NCBI GenBank assembly: GCA_029268225.1
Contig: JAJUGJ010000002.1
Location: forward strand, 62,001-126,000
DNA from: Burkholderiales bacterium
GTDB taxonomy: Bacteria > Pseudomonadota > Gammaproteobacteria > Burkholderiales > Burkholderiaceae_C
DNA: 64,000 nt
Reading direction: 5' to 3'
The translations under genes and the position numbers were made by a program. The notes under the pieces were generated by a model, which searched no databases, was not told the DNA's origin, and saw nothing but the letters and a program-made list of their open reading frames with translations. Below, in pieces: positions 7,373-16,568 of the stretch (the stretch's first letter is position 1; each line of letters begins with the position of its first letter).

Positions 7373-10064
7373 GGCGACGACGCCCCGGCTGTCGTCTCCT
7401 GTGGGGCGGCTGCTGCGCACCTTCTCCTGGCAGGAACTGCGCCACCACGGCCTGCGCCACAGCACCGCGGTGCTGGCGGTGTTGCTGGGCGTGGCCCTGG
7501 CGTTTGCGGTGCACCTGATCAATGCGTCGGCGCTGAGCGAGTTCAGCGCGGCGGTGCGCTCGGTCAATGGCCAGGCCGACCTGAGTCTGCGCGCCGCGCG
7601 CGGCACGCTGGATGAGACGCTGCACCCGACCGTGGCGCAGCGCCCCGAGGTGGCGGTGGCCAACCCGGTGATCGAACAGCAGACCCAGGCCCGCCGGAGC
7701 ACCGCGCCGCGCAGTGATGGCCCGGTCGCTGGCGGTGCAGGAAGCGCCTCGGCGGGGAACGCCTCGCCTGCATCTCAACCGCCCGCGGTGCCGACATCGG
7801 ATCGCCCATCCGTGCCCGTGGCGCTGCGCGTGCTGGGCCTGGACCCGCTGGTGGCCGGCCCGCTGACGCCGCTGCTGGTGCCACGTCTGGCCACCGACGT
7901 ACCCGGCGTCGACCGCCTCAGCCTGTTCGCGCCCGACAGCATCTCGCTCAACGCCGCCGCCCAGCGCCAGCTCGGTGTACAGGCGGGAGACACCCTCGCG
8001 GTGCAGGCCGGCCTGCGCTGGGTGACGCTGCGCGTGGTCGGCACGGTGAGCGCGGGCGGCGGCCCCCTCGGCGTGATGGACCTGGCCGGCGCCCAGGACA
8101 CCTTCGGCCTGCATGGCCAGCTCAGCCGTCTGGATGTGCAATTGCAAGGCGGCGCCCAGCCCGAGGCCCTGTTGAAAACCTTGGCGCTGCCGCCCGGCGT
8201 GATCGCCGACTCGGCCGAGGCGGCCACGCAGCGCGTCTCCAATGTGTCGCGCGCCTACCGGGTCAACCTGACGGTGCTGGCCCTGGTGGCGCTGTTCACC
8301 GGGGCCTTCCTGGTGTTTTCCATCCTGGCGCTGTCGGTGGCCAAGCGCCAGCAGCAGTTCGCGCTGCTGGGCGTGCTGGGCCTGAGCGGACGCGAGCGGC
8401 TGCAATTGGTGCTATGGGAGTCGGCGGCCATCGGCCTGATCGGCTCGGTGCTGGGCCTGGCGGTGGGCACCGCCCTGGCGGCCACCGCGCTCAAGCTGCT
8501 GGCCGGTGACCTGGGCGGCGGTTACTTCCCTGGCATCGCGCCCACGCTGCAATGGTCGCCGGGGGCCGCGCTGGTCTACGGCGCGCTGGGCGTGGTCGCC
8601 GCCATCGTGGGCGGCCTGCTGCCGGCACGCGCCGCGCAACGCCTGGCGCCGGCCCAGGCGCTCAAAGGTTTGGGCGATGCGCCCTCGGGCCGTCACCAGC
8701 AGTGGTTCGGCCCGCTGCTCTTGCTGGCCGGGGTGGGGCTGGCCCAGCTGCCCGCCGTGGGCGGCGTGCCCGTGGCCGCCTACCTGGCGGTGATGGCGCT
8801 GCTGGTGGGTGGCATCGCCTGCGTGCCCGGCGCCGTGGGGATCCTGCTCGGCCTGTGGCCCCGCGCCCCGCTGGCCCGCCACGCCAGCCTGATGCTGCCT
8901 GTGGAGCGCGCCCGGCGCATGCGCCACACGGCCACGGTCGCCATGGCCGGGGTGGTGGCCAGCTTGAGCCTGTCGGTGGCCTTGACCGTGATGGTGGCGA
9001 GCTTCCGCGGCTCCGTCACCCAATGGCTGGACGTGGTGTTGCCCGCCGACCTGTACGCGCGCACCGCCAAGACGGCTGCCGGTGCTGACGCCATGCACCT
9101 GGACCACCGCTTTCTGGACGCCATTGCCGCTTTGCCCGGCGTGCAGCGCGCCGCCGGCATCCGCGTCAGCAGCCTGAGCCTGCGGCCCGACCAACCGGCG
9201 GTCGCGCTGCTGGCCCGCCCCGTGGGGGATGGCCCCGGCGAAGATTCCCCCGGGCGCAGCCTGCCCCTGGTCAGCGACACCGTGCCCGCGCGGCCCGGCT
9301 TCGTCAGCGTCTATGTGAGCGAGGCCATGGTGGACCTGTACGACGCCCGCCCCGGCACCGTGCTGGCCCTGCCGCTGCAAGCCGGCCAGCCGCCCGTTCA
9401 GACTTGGGTGCGCGCCGTGTGGCGAGACTACGCGCGACAGCAAGGTGCCATCGTGATCGGTGAGGCCGACTACCAGCGCCTGACCGGCGACACCGGCCTG
9501 AACGACCTGGCCCTGCACCTGACCCCTGACGCGCGCACCGCCGACCTGCAGGCTGCGATCCGCGCCACGGCCGCCGCGCAAGGGCTGGACGGCGCGCTGC
9601 TGGAGTTCGCCGAGCCACGCGAGATCCGCCAGACCACGCTGCGCATCTTCGACCGCAGCTTCGCGGTGACCTACTGGTTGCAGGCGGTGGCCATCGGCAT
9701 CGGGCTGTTTGGTGTGGCGGCGAGCTTTTCGGCGCAGGTGCTGGCGCGCCGCAAGGAATTCGGTCTGCTCGGCCACCTGGGCTTCACGCGCAAACAGATC
9801 CTGGGCATCGTGGCAGGTGAGGGTGCGGCGCTGACCAGTGTGGGCGCCTTGCTGGGCCTGGGGCTGGGCATTGCTGTGAGCATGGTGCTGGTGCACGTCG
9901 TCAACCCGCAGAGCTTCCACTGGACCATGGACCTGCTGCTGCCCTGGCCACGATTGGCCGCCCTGTGCGCCAGCGTGGTGGCAGCCGGCACGCTGACCGC
10001 GCTGCTGGCCGGGCGCGCCGCCGTGGGCCGCGATGCGGTCTTGGCCGTGAAGGAGGACTGGTGA
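7362..10064 (+). CDS. Large FtsX/MacB-like ABC permease (AttF/AttG-type)
   Basis: 900-residue inner-membrane permease. It has an N-terminal membrane segment (AVLAVLLGVALAFAVHL), a periplasmic MacB-type core, a cluster of membrane helices at about 305-490 (VLALVALFTGAFLVFSIL and following), then a second FtsX half with its own periplasmic region and C-terminal helices (LQAVAIGIGLFGVAASF, LLGLGLGIAVSMVLV). This duplicated architecture matches permeases that pair with a LolD-like ATPase and an AttH-like exported protein. Its stop overlaps the start of the lipocalin-like gene (TGATG), so the three genes form one coupled unit. The substrate is unknown. Confidence 0.88.
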   Translation: MRPEATTPRLSSPVGRLLRTFSWQELRHHGLRHSTAVLAVLLGVALAFAVHLINASALSEFSAAVRSVNGQADLSLRAARGTLDETLHPTVAQRPEVAVANPVIEQQTQARRSTAPRSDGPVAGGAGSASAGNASPASQPPAVPTSDRPSVPVALRVLGLDPLVAGPLTPLLVPRLATDVPGVDRLSLFAPDSISLNAAAQRQLGVQAGDTLAVQAGLRWVTLRVVGTVSAGGGPLGVMDLAGAQDTFGLHGQLSRLDVQLQGGAQPEALLKTLALPPGVIADSAEAATQRVSNVSRAYRVNLTVLALVALFTGAFLVFSILALSVAKRQQQFALLGVLGLSGRERLQLVLWESAAIGLIGSVLGLAVGTALAATALKLLAGDLGGGYFPGIAPTLQWSPGAALVYGALGVVAAIVGGLLPARAAQRLAPAQALKGLGDAPSGRHQQWFGPLLLLAGVGLAQLPAVGGVPVAAYLAVMALLVGGIACVPGAVGILLGLWPRAPLARHASLMLPVERARRMRHTATVAMAGVVASLSLSVALTVMVASFRGSVTQWLDVVLPADLYARTAKTAAGADAMHLDHRFLDAIAALPGVQRAAGIRVSSLSLRPDQPAVALLARPVGDGPGEDSPGRSLPLVSDTVPARPGFVSVYVSEAMVDLYDARPGTVLALPLQAGQPPVQTWVRAVWRDYARQQGAIVIGEADYQRLTGDTGLNDLALHLTPDARTADLQAAIRATAAAQGLDGALLEFAEPREIRQTTLRIFDRSFAVTYWLQAVAIGIGLFGVAASFSAQVLARRKEFGLLGHLGFTRKQILGIVAGEGAALTSVGALLGLGLGIAVSMVLVHVVNPQSFHWTMDLLLPWPRLAALCASVVAAGTLTALLAGRAAVGRDAVLAVKEDW

Positions 10065-11320
10065 TGTCGGCATCGGATCGGAACCCGCGAATGACGCCGC
10101 CGATGCGCCTGGACGGGCCAACCCGCCGACGCTGGCTGCAACAGGCCGCCAGCCTGCCGCTGCTGATCGGCTTGCCCGCCCTGGATGAAGCTCAATCTGC
10201 GAGCCCCGCGCCAGGATCTGCCACCGCGGCCTCGGCACCGCCGGTGGCGCCACAGGCAAGCGCCACACCACCGCACCCGACTGCATCAGGCCAGAACCTG
10301 ATCCAGCCCGGCCGCGTCTTGCGCTTCCCACTCGACCACGGCGCCCACCCGGACACGCGCACCGAGTGGTGGTACCTCACCGGCTCGCTGCAGACCGAGC
10401 CCTCCGGCGCCTCACCCGCAGCCACCTACGGCTTTCAGATCACCTTCTTCCGCTCCCGCGTGGACGTGGCCGCACGCAGCGCCAGCCGCTTTGCCGTCCG
10501 CCAGCTGATCTTCGCGCACGCGGCAGTCACCGACCTGCAGCGCGGCGAGCTGCTGCACGACCAGCGCATCGCCCGCGCCGGCTGGGGGCTGGTCGACGCC
10601 TCTGAAAACGACACCCGCCTCACGCTGCGCGACTGGCAACTGCAACGCACCGGCCCCGCCGAGCGCAGCGTGTACCGCAGCCGCATTCCGACACGCGCCT
10701 TCGGGCTCGACCTGACTTTCACGCAAACCCAGCCGGTACTCTTGCAAGGCCAAGCGGGTTTTTCACGCAAGGGCCCGGACCTGAGCCAGGCCAGCCACTA
10801 TTACTCCCACCCGCATCTGGCGGTACAGGGCGGCCTGCGCCTGCACGGCCAGACACTGACCGTGCGGGGCCATGCCTGGCTCGACCACGAATGGAGCGAG
10901 GCGCTGATGCACCCCGAAGCCGTCGGCTGGGACTGGATCGGCATGAACCTGCACGACGGCAGCGCGCTCACCGCCTTCCGCCTGCGCCGCCGCGATGGCA
11001 GCACACTGTGGACCGGCGGCAGCTGGCGTGCGCCAGGGCAAGCCGCGCGCATCTTCAGCCATCCTGAGGTGCGCTTCACCCCCGGCCGCACCTGGCAAAG
11101 CCCCGCCAGCGGCGCCCGCTACCCGGTCGAGTGGACAGTGGACACGACCGCCGGGCGCTTTCAGGTGCGCGCCCGCCTCGACGCGCAAGAGCTCGACAGC
11201 CGCGGCAGCACCGGCAGCATCTACTGGGAAGGCCTGAGCGAGTTGCGCAACGCCGAAGGCACGGTGGTCGGCAGCGGTTACCTGGAGATGACCGGCTACG
11301 CGGGTGCCCTGGCGCTGTGA
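10064..11320 (+). CDS. AttH/CrtC-like lipocalin-fold exported protein
   Basis: 418 residues. The N-terminus carries a twin-arginine motif (TRRRWLQ, about residues 19-25) followed by a hydrophobic stretch and an Ala/Pro-rich linker, so Tat export is likely. The body has the AttH / carotenoid 1,2-hydratase-like signature: HGAHPDTRTEWWYLTG, YGFQITFFR, HYYSHPHL, and GHAWLDHEWSEAL, which form the two lipocalin-like barrels. No carotenoid genes are nearby, and the close coupling with an ABC ATPase and FtsX-like permease fits the AttEFGH-type association instead. The ATG overlaps the permease stop. Confidence 0.88.
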   Translation: MSASDRNPRMTPPMRLDGPTRRRWLQQAASLPLLIGLPALDEAQSASPAPGSATAASAPPVAPQASATPPHPTASGQNLIQPGRVLRFPLDHGAHPDTRTEWWYLTGSLQTEPSGASPAATYGFQITFFRSRVDVAARSASRFAVRQLIFAHAAVTDLQRGELLHDQRIARAGWGLVDASENDTRLTLRDWQLQRTGPAERSVYRSRIPTRAFGLDLTFTQTQPVLLQGQAGFSRKGPDLSQASHYYSHPHLAVQGGLRLHGQTLTVRGHAWLDHEWSEALMHPEAVGWDWIGMNLHDGSALTAFRLRRRDGSTLWTGGSWRAPGQAARIFSHPEVRFTPGRTWQSPASGARYPVEWTVDTTAGRFQVRARLDAQELDSRGSTGSIYWEGLSELRNAEGTVVGSGYLEMTGYAGALAL

Positions 11321-11381
11321 GCGTGTCGCTCGTCCAGCGCCCGTCTCGCATTCATGGGGCGCCGCTACACTGGCGCGCACC

Positions 11382-12605
11382 ATGAACCTCGCTTTCGACC
11401 TTCTGCCCGCCCACTGCGACGTCCTGGTCGTGGGGGCCGGCCCATCCGGCAGCGCCGCCGCCCTGACGCTGGCCCGTGCGGGCTTCGACGTGGTGCTGAT
11501 CGACCAGCACACCTTCCCGCGCGACAAGATCTGTGGCGATGGCCTGATCCCCGACGCACACCAGGCCCTGCGTGAACTGGGCGTGCTCGACGCGGTGATG
11601 GCGGTGGCGCAGCCCGTGAGCCATGTCCGCTGCGTGGCCCCTCGCGGCGGACGCCTGGACGTGCCCGGCGACATGGCCGTGCTGCCGCGCCGCCAGCTCG
11701 ACGACATCGTGTGCCGTGCCGCCGTGGCGGCCGGAGCCCGCATGCACGCGCCCGTGCGCTTCGTGGCGCCGCTGGAACAGGACGGCCGCGTGGTCGGCGC
11801 CCGGGTGCAACACGGCGACGCCCAGCACGAGGTGCGTGCCACCTGGGTGCTGCTGGCCAGCGGCGCCGCCCCACAGGCGCTGATCGCGGCCGACATGGCC
11901 GAGCGCCAAACCCCCAGCGGTGTGGGTCTGCGTGGCTACATCCGCCACCCCGGACTGGTCGACCGCATCCAGGGCCTGGAGATCATCTGGCACCATGCCC
12001 TGAAACCCGGCTACGGCTGGATCTTTCCGTGTGGCGACGGGGTCTTCAACATCGGCGTGGGCCTGACCGACGGCGTCGATGGCGAACGCGCCAAGGGCAA
12101 GCTGAACCTGCGCCAGCTCTACCAGCGCCTGACCGAAATCCACCCCCTGGCCCACGAACTCGTCACCCAGGGTACCCCGCTGGGCGAGCTCAAAGGCGCC
12201 CCCTTGCGCTTCAGCCTGGAAGGGGCCCGCTTCAGCCGCCCCGGCCTGCTGGTGTGCGGCGAAGCCGCCGGCAGCACCTATTCCTTCACCGGGGAAGGCA
12301 TCGGCAAGGCCTTGCAGACCGGCATCCTGGCCGCCCGCGCCCTGATCGATGCGCGCACACAAGGGCTGGACGATGCGGCCACCTGCGACCGACACGATGC
12401 CCAGCTGCACGCGCTGCAACCGCGCTATGAGATGTACCGTAAGGCCAACTGGGTCAACCGCCAGCCCTGGCTGGCCGATCTGGTGATCTGGCGCGCCAAC
12501 CGCAGCCCGCGCATCCGCCAGCGCATCGCCGGTCTGCTCAATGAAACCAGCAACCCCGGCCACCTGCTGACCCCCAGGGGCCTCTACAAGCTGTTCACCG
12601 AGTAA
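11382..12605 (+). CDS. Geranylgeranyl-reductase-family FAD-dependent oxidoreductase
   Basis: 407-residue flavoprotein with an N-terminal FAD-binding Rossmann motif (VLVVGAGPSGSAAALTLARAG, seen at about 14-34), the family segment DKICGDGLIPDA, and a second FAD motif near GLLVCGEAAGSTYSFTGEGIG. This pattern matches the geranylgeranyl reductase / digeranylgeranylglycerophospholipid reductase group, which also includes halogenase-like monooxygenases; the reaction is not clear here. The gene begins 61 bp after the lipocalin gene behind a TACACT -10-like hexamer (11366-11371), so it may have its own promoter. Confidence 0.85.
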   Translation: MNLAFDLLPAHCDVLVVGAGPSGSAAALTLARAGFDVVLIDQHTFPRDKICGDGLIPDAHQALRELGVLDAVMAVAQPVSHVRCVAPRGGRLDVPGDMAVLPRRQLDDIVCRAAVAAGARMHAPVRFVAPLEQDGRVVGARVQHGDAQHEVRATWVLLASGAAPQALIAADMAERQTPSGVGLRGYIRHPGLVDRIQGLEIIWHHALKPGYGWIFPCGDGVFNIGVGLTDGVDGERAKGKLNLRQLYQRLTEIHPLAHELVTQGTPLGELKGAPLRFSLEGARFSRPGLLVCGEAAGSTYSFTGEGIGKALQTGILAARALIDARTQGLDDAATCDRHDAQLHALQPRYEMYRKANWVNRQPWLADLVIWRANRSPRIRQRIAGLLNETSNPGHLLTPRGLYKLFTE

Positions 12606-12740
12606 GCCGGCGCCCGTTCACCCCTGCTCGAGCGGCGCCATGCGAACTCAGGGGGATACCGACTTGCATTCAACGCCAAGCAGTCATACAACTGCATTTC
12701 GGGTCGCCATCCTGCGGCCTGCGATGGCTCAGGAGGCACG

Positions 12741-12953
12741 ATGAACGGCACCCGACCTCACCCCTTGTCGCTGCGGGAACGCATGCGACTGATCACCACC
12801 GGCGCCTGTGTGCTGATGGCCCTGCTGGGCCTGTGGAGTTTGCTCAGCGCCCGTCCGGTGCATGGCGTGCTGGCCCTGGCCGCCTCGCTCTTGCTGGTGC
12901 AAGGCAGCATCTGGGGCCGCAAGGCCCGGCGCACGCCGCTTCGGCATCGCTGA
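12741..12953 (+). CDS. Small two-helix membrane protein, unknown function
   Basis: 70 residues with two hydrophobic segments (ITTGACVLMALLGLWSLL and GVLALAASLLLVQGSI) and a basic C-terminus (GRKARRTPLRHR), predicted to span the inner membrane twice with the tail inside. AGGAGG at 12731-12736 gives a strong, well-spaced ribosome site. I do not recognise a family. About 135 bp of non-coding DNA separates it from the upstream flavoprotein gene. Confidence 0.7.
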   Translation: MNGTRPHPLSLRERMRLITTGACVLMALLGLWSLLSARPVHGVLALAASLLLVQGSIWGRKARRTPLRHR

Positions 12954-12960
12954 CCGCGCC

Positions 12961-13004
12961 CTGATCCGGTGACCAGGCGGCGCCCCCGCCGCGCACCGGA
13001 TCAG
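12961..13004. repeat. Long GC-rich inverted repeat at a convergent gene junction
   Basis: Perfect 11-bp arms CTGATCCGGTG (12961-12971) and CACCGGATCAG (12994-13004), with an inner GCGGC/GCCGC pairing. It lies between the convergent small membrane gene and the queD-like gene and includes the latter's stop codon. There is no T-run on either strand; a bidirectional transcript-end hairpin is the likeliest role. Confidence 0.65.
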
Positions 13005-14095
13005 ATCGGCAGCGCCGGCCCCTCATGGCCGAGCAGCGCGATCGCGCCACTGCCGCGCGTCTCGTACAGGTCCACGCGGTCCACCTGGGGCAGCACCTTG
13101 CGTGCTTCGCGCAAGACCCAGTGCGAGAGCGAGGCGGTGTCGCAGTCCTCCAAGCCCGGCAACTCGTGCAGCGGGTGGTGGTCCAGCGCCTTGAAGATGG
13201 GATTGAAGCGGTCTTTCACATCGCCGAAGTCCACCGTCCAGCCCATCACCGCGTCCAGCGGTGCCGACAGGTGCAGGCGCAGCGTGTAGGTGTGGCCGTG
13301 GATGTGGGCCAGCGGGTCGTCGTTCGGCGCGTGGCGCAGGAAGAGGGCGCTGTCGAGCGTCATCTCCTTCCAGATGCGGTAGTCCGTGCCATTGAAGTTG
13401 GCCCCACACGAACCGGTTTCGTACACCGTCACCCACGACAGCTCCGGCAGCACCGCCTTCAGGCGCGTCCACAGCCAGCCCGCCAGCACTTCGCTCGTGG
13501 GATTGTCCAGGCCCTCGATGGCGTTCAGATAGCGGTGGTGCAACTGGTAGTGGAAGGGCGCCCAGATGGCGTCCAGGTGGTCGTAGTCGATGCTCAGGTC
13601 GCGCCCGCCGGCGTCCTGATTGGCGTGCACGATGACCTCGAAGCCGTGGCCATGCAGGCGTCCGCACTTGTGCCCCATCGGCACATTGGGCAGCTTGTGG
13701 GCCGATTCAAACCGGTAACGCCGCCACACGTGCGCCTGGTCCTGCCCATCCAGATCGACGCCCTGGTCGGCCGTGCTCTGGATGCCCACCTGGGTCAGGC
13801 CCGGCACCGCCAGCTGGTCGCGCAGCCAGCGCGCCAGGTTCTCGTCGGTGGGCAAAGGCAGGATGTCGTTGAGCAGACGGTAGTCGAGCTGGGCCGTGCG
13901 GGCCTGCAGGCGCTGCTGCAGGGCCGCGACCTCGCCACCGGGGTAAGGCGCCCAGCCGTCAGGGAGGTCGGCGCGCACCTGGGCGACAAAGCTGTGACCA
14001 TGCAGACGGTGGCTGCGGTGATCCGACGGCAACACGCCGACCTGGCGGGCCGACTCGAAGCCGCTGGAGGCGGCGTGCAGGGTGGTGAGGGTCAT
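13001..14095 (-). CDS. 6-carboxytetrahydropterin synthase-like protein with three tandem T-fold domains
   Basis: 364 residues containing three successive QueD/PTPS-like modules. Only module 2 (about 125-235) has the full zinc set and nucleophile: His133 (FESAHKL), Cys144, His148 and His150 (CGRLHGHGF), plus Glu226 (VYETGSCG). Module 1 (about 10-115) keeps HGH (32-34) but has Arg17 and Ser28 at the first-His and Cys positions. Module 3 (about 245-360) keeps HGH (266-268) and an Asp305-His306 pair plus Glu345 but lacks the Cys. The usual QueD is about 120 residues. It probably acts on a pterin in queuosine or folate-like chemistry, but this is inferred from fold only. It lies 20 bp downstream of acuI on the same strand. 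Confidence 0.82.
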   Translation of the reverse strand: MTLTTLHAASSGFESARQVGVLPSDHRSHRLHGHSFVAQVRADLPDGWAPYPGGEVAALQQRLQARTAQLDYRLLNDILPLPTDENLARWLRDQLAVPGLTQVGIQSTADQGVDLDGQDQAHVWRRYRFESAHKLPNVPMGHKCGRLHGHGFEVIVHANQDAGGRDLSIDYDHLDAIWAPFHYQLHHRYLNAIEGLDNPTSEVLAGWLWTRLKAVLPELSWVTVYETGSCGANFNGTDYRIWKEMTLDSALFLRHAPNDDPLAHIHGHTYTLRLHLSAPLDAVMGWTVDFGDVKDRFNPIFKALDHHPLHELPGLEDCDTASLSHWVLREARKVLPQVDRVDLYETRGSGAIALLGHEGPALPI

Positions 14096-14115
14096 GACGG
14101 CTCGGGCTTTCCCAC

Positions 14116-15099
14116 TCAGGCGTTCACGTCCACCACCACGCGGCCGCGCACCTGACCGGCCAGCAGCTGGGGCGCCACGTCCAGCGCCTCGGCCAGGCCG
14201 ATGGTGCGGGTGATGGCGTCGAGGTGGCTCACCTCCAGGTCGGTGGCCAGACGCTGCCAGGCCTGCAGACGGTCGGGGCGCGGGCACATCACGCTGTCCA
14301 CCCCGGCCAGGGTCACGCCCCGCAGGATGAAGGGGGCCACGGTGGACGGGAAGTCCATGCCGCCGGCCAGACCACAGGCGGCCACGGTGCCGCGGTACTT
14401 CATCTGGGCACACACATTGGCCAGGGTGTGGCTGCCCACGGTGTCCACGGCGCCGGCCCAGCGCTCCTTGGCCAGGGGCTTGCCGGGGGCGGTGAACTCG
14501 GCGCGGTCGAGGACGGTGGTCGCGCCCAGGCCCTTGAGGTAGTCGGCCTCCTGCGGACGGCCAGTCACGGCCGCCACGGAGTAGCCCAGCTTGGCCAGCA
14601 GGGACACGGCAAAGCTGCCCACGCCGCCTGCCGCCCCGGTCACCACCACCTCGCCCTGCGCGGGCGTCACGCCGTGGCGCTCCAGCGCCATCACGCACAA
14701 CATGGCGGTGTAGCCTGCGGTGGCAATGGCCATGGCCTGCCAGGGCGTGAAGGCCGCGGGCAGGGGCACCAGCCAGTCGCCTTTCAGGCGCGCGCGCTGG
14801 GCCAGACCGCCCCAGTGGGTTTCACCCACGCCCCAGCCGTTGAGGACCACGGCATCGCCCACCTGATAGTCCGGGTGGCTGCTGTGCTCCACCGTGCCCA
14901 CCAGGTCCACGCCCGGCACCATGGGGAACTTGCGCACCACCGGCGAACGGCCGGTGATGGCCAGGCCGTCCTTGTAGTTCAGGGTGGAATAGGCCACCCG
15001 CACGGTCACGTCGCCCTCGGGCAGCGCACTGTCGTCCAGCTCGGTCAGGCCGGCACGGTAACCCTGGTCGTCTTTCTCGATGAGGATGGCTTTGAACAT
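14116..15099 (-). CDS. acuI: Acrylyl-CoA reductase (AcuI/YhdH family, zinc-less MDR)
   Basis: 327-residue medium-chain dehydrogenase/reductase. The YhdH/AcuI signature is clear: [38 protein letters not shown] and the NADPH motif [21 protein letters not shown]. Members reduce acryloyl-CoA to propanoyl-CoA. I start at [14 protein letters not shown] (ATG ending at 15099), the conserved N-terminus of the family; an upstream frame extension is rejected. The queD-like gene follows on the same strand. Confidence 0.92.
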   Translation of the reverse strand: MFKAILIEKDDQGYRAGLTELDDSALPEGDVTVRVAYSTLNYKDGLAITGRSPVVRKFPMVPGVDLVGTVEHSSHPDYQVGDAVVLNGWGVGETHWGGLAQRARLKGDWLVPLPAAFTPWQAMAIATAGYTAMLCVMALERHGVTPAQGEVVVTGAAGGVGSFAVSLLAKLGYSVAAVTGRPQEADYLKGLGATTVLDRAEFTAPGKPLAKERWAGAVDTVGSHTLANVCAQMKYRGTVAACGLAGGMDFPSTVAPFILRGVTLAGVDSVMCPRPDRLQAWQRLATDLEVSHLDAITRTIGLAEALDVAPQLLAGQVRGRVVVDVNA

Positions 15100-15171
15100 G
15101 GCAGGCGTCCTTTCAGAAGCCGCCAGCATAGCGCGCCCGACCGGCGCGCGTCAGGGCGTCCTGGCGCCCAC

Positions 15172-16152
15172 TCAGCGCCAGGCGTGCGGACAGCGACCCA
15201 CCGGGGCCGCGGTGTCGGCGGTGGCCTCGTCCACCGGGGAGGACGGTACCGCCGCCCCCTCGGCGCGCTCCAGGTGCACCGGCTTGAGCTGCGCGATGGC
15301 GTAGCAGTTGCCGGGGTAGGTGCGGTTGGGCGTGTCGGCCAGGCGCAGCGGGTAGGCGCCCAGGCGGGTGCCTCGGCGCAACCAGCCGAAGGCGCGCAGG
15401 CTGCCGCGCAGACAGGCCGCGAACCAGCGCGGCGGGCGATGGGCGCCCACCGCCTGCAGGAACAGCTCGTCATCGTCAAACAGGCTGTACACCACCCAGG
15501 GCACCAGGCCCCGCAGCGGCGCCGGCAGCCAGGCCTGGCCCACCCGCAAGGTGTCTTGCGCCACCTGGGCGCTGGCCGCGCAGGGCTTGAAATGGCGCTG
15601 CTTGTAGCCCTCGATGAAGGCGTCGAACGCGGCCTTGGTCGGCGGGATGTCGCTCAGGCCCATGCGCCTTCCGATCTCGACCCAGAAGTTGAAGCCGGCC
15701 TCGCGCTCGTGCGCGGTCATGGGCCGACGGGCGTACACCTTGGTCCAGCGCAACGGAAACTCGATGAAGGTCCACAGCACGAACAGGTAGTCGTCGTTGG
15801 GGATGCGGTAGTGCGCGTGCGTGCGGTTGATGCGCTCGAGCGCCTGCGCGCCCACCTCGCTGTCCCAGCCCGACTCCAGAAAGTGTCCGATCAGCAAGCG
15901 GGTGTCGTCGTAGCGCTTTTGCCCATGCTCGCGGAACTCGCCGGTGCGGTTCAGCAGGGTGGACACCGAATCGCTGCCATAGGTGTAGAACAGCGCCAGC
16001 TCCAGCGCGCGCTGCATGTCCCAGGCCATGTCGTACTGGCCCATCAGGCGCACGATGCGCTGGCAATCGGCACGCGCGTCCAGCGCGGCAATGGTGCGCG
16101 CCACCTCGGGGTTGGGGAACAGGCCCCAGCGCTTGCGAAACGGTTCGGACAT
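15172..16152 (-). CDS. MpaB/latex-clearing-type oxygenase (DUF2236-like)
   Basis: 326 residues, alpha-helical. The segments RYDDTRLLIGHFLESGWDS, INRTHAHYRIPNDDYLFVLW and EREAGFNFWVEIGRRMG match the MpaB'/rubber oxygenase (haem-dependent) superfamily; several His residues in these stretches are candidate haem ligands. The C-terminus ends in a low-complexity Ala/Pro/Thr tail. No signal peptide is evident. The substrate is unknown. The gene is divergent from nrdJ across a 416-bp gap. Confidence 0.78.
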   Translation of the reverse strand: MSEPFRKRWGLFPNPEVARTIAALDARADCQRIVRLMGQYDMAWDMQRALELALFYTYGSDSVSTLLNRTGEFREHGQKRYDDTRLLIGHFLESGWDSEVGAQALERINRTHAHYRIPNDDYLFVLWTFIEFPLRWTKVYARRPMTAHEREAGFNFWVEIGRRMGLSDIPPTKAAFDAFIEGYKQRHFKPCAASAQVAQDTLRVGQAWLPAPLRGLVPWVVYSLFDDDELFLQAVGAHRPPRWFAACLRGSLRAFGWLRRGTRLGAYPLRLADTPNRTYPGNCYAIAQLKPVHLERAEGAAVPSSPVDEATADTAAPVGRCPHAWR

Positions 16153-16568
16153 CGTGGCAACTCCCTGGCTTGTGCTGTGTCTGGCAGTGTCGCCCCAGCC
16201 CCGGCCGGTGGGACGCCCATCCGCCCCGCCAGCGGGATGCCATGGGGAGAAAACACGCCATACAGGGCAACCTCACCCGAATCAGGGAATACCCTGATCC
16301 GCCGCTCAAGCTCCGGCCCCGGCTTGCGCCATCCAGACGCCGCGCAGGCATACTCTCGCCCTCGCTCGCGCCCCTGGGGCACGGCCCCTCACGACGGCGG
16401 CCTGCCACCACCCTGGGGCGATCAGGGGCATTCGCCCCCGTCCAACGAATCGTTGCGACGGCGCAAAATCCAATCCCTCCGACGTAATACAGTCGAGGCC
16501 GTCCTGTGCCGCCGCGTTCCGTCCGCGCCCGCACACCGCGGCCCGTTCAACCCTCTCATTTGCCAGTC
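16153..16568. other. 416-bp intergenic region between the oxygenase gene and nrdJ
   Basis: No credible gene on either strand. It holds two hairpin-type repeats: ATCAGGG-AATA-CCCTGAT (16281-16298) and GGGGCGA-N10-TCGCCCC (16415-16438). Neither is followed by a T-run, so these are more likely regulator sites or leader structures than terminators. I looked for cobalamin-riboswitch elements because NrdJ needs adenosylcobalamin and found no convincing B12 box. Confidence 0.5.

Noticed and set aside
8412-10331. 639-residue reverse-strand frame opposite the ABC permease
   Set aside because: Composition (His, Gln, Gly, Arg) typical of antisense frames, no recognisable motif, and the forward frame is a clear FtsX-like permease.
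16153-16568. Cobalamin riboswitch upstream of nrdJ
   Set aside because: No B12-box-like core or GCCACTG element could be found; the hairpins seen do not fit the known fold.
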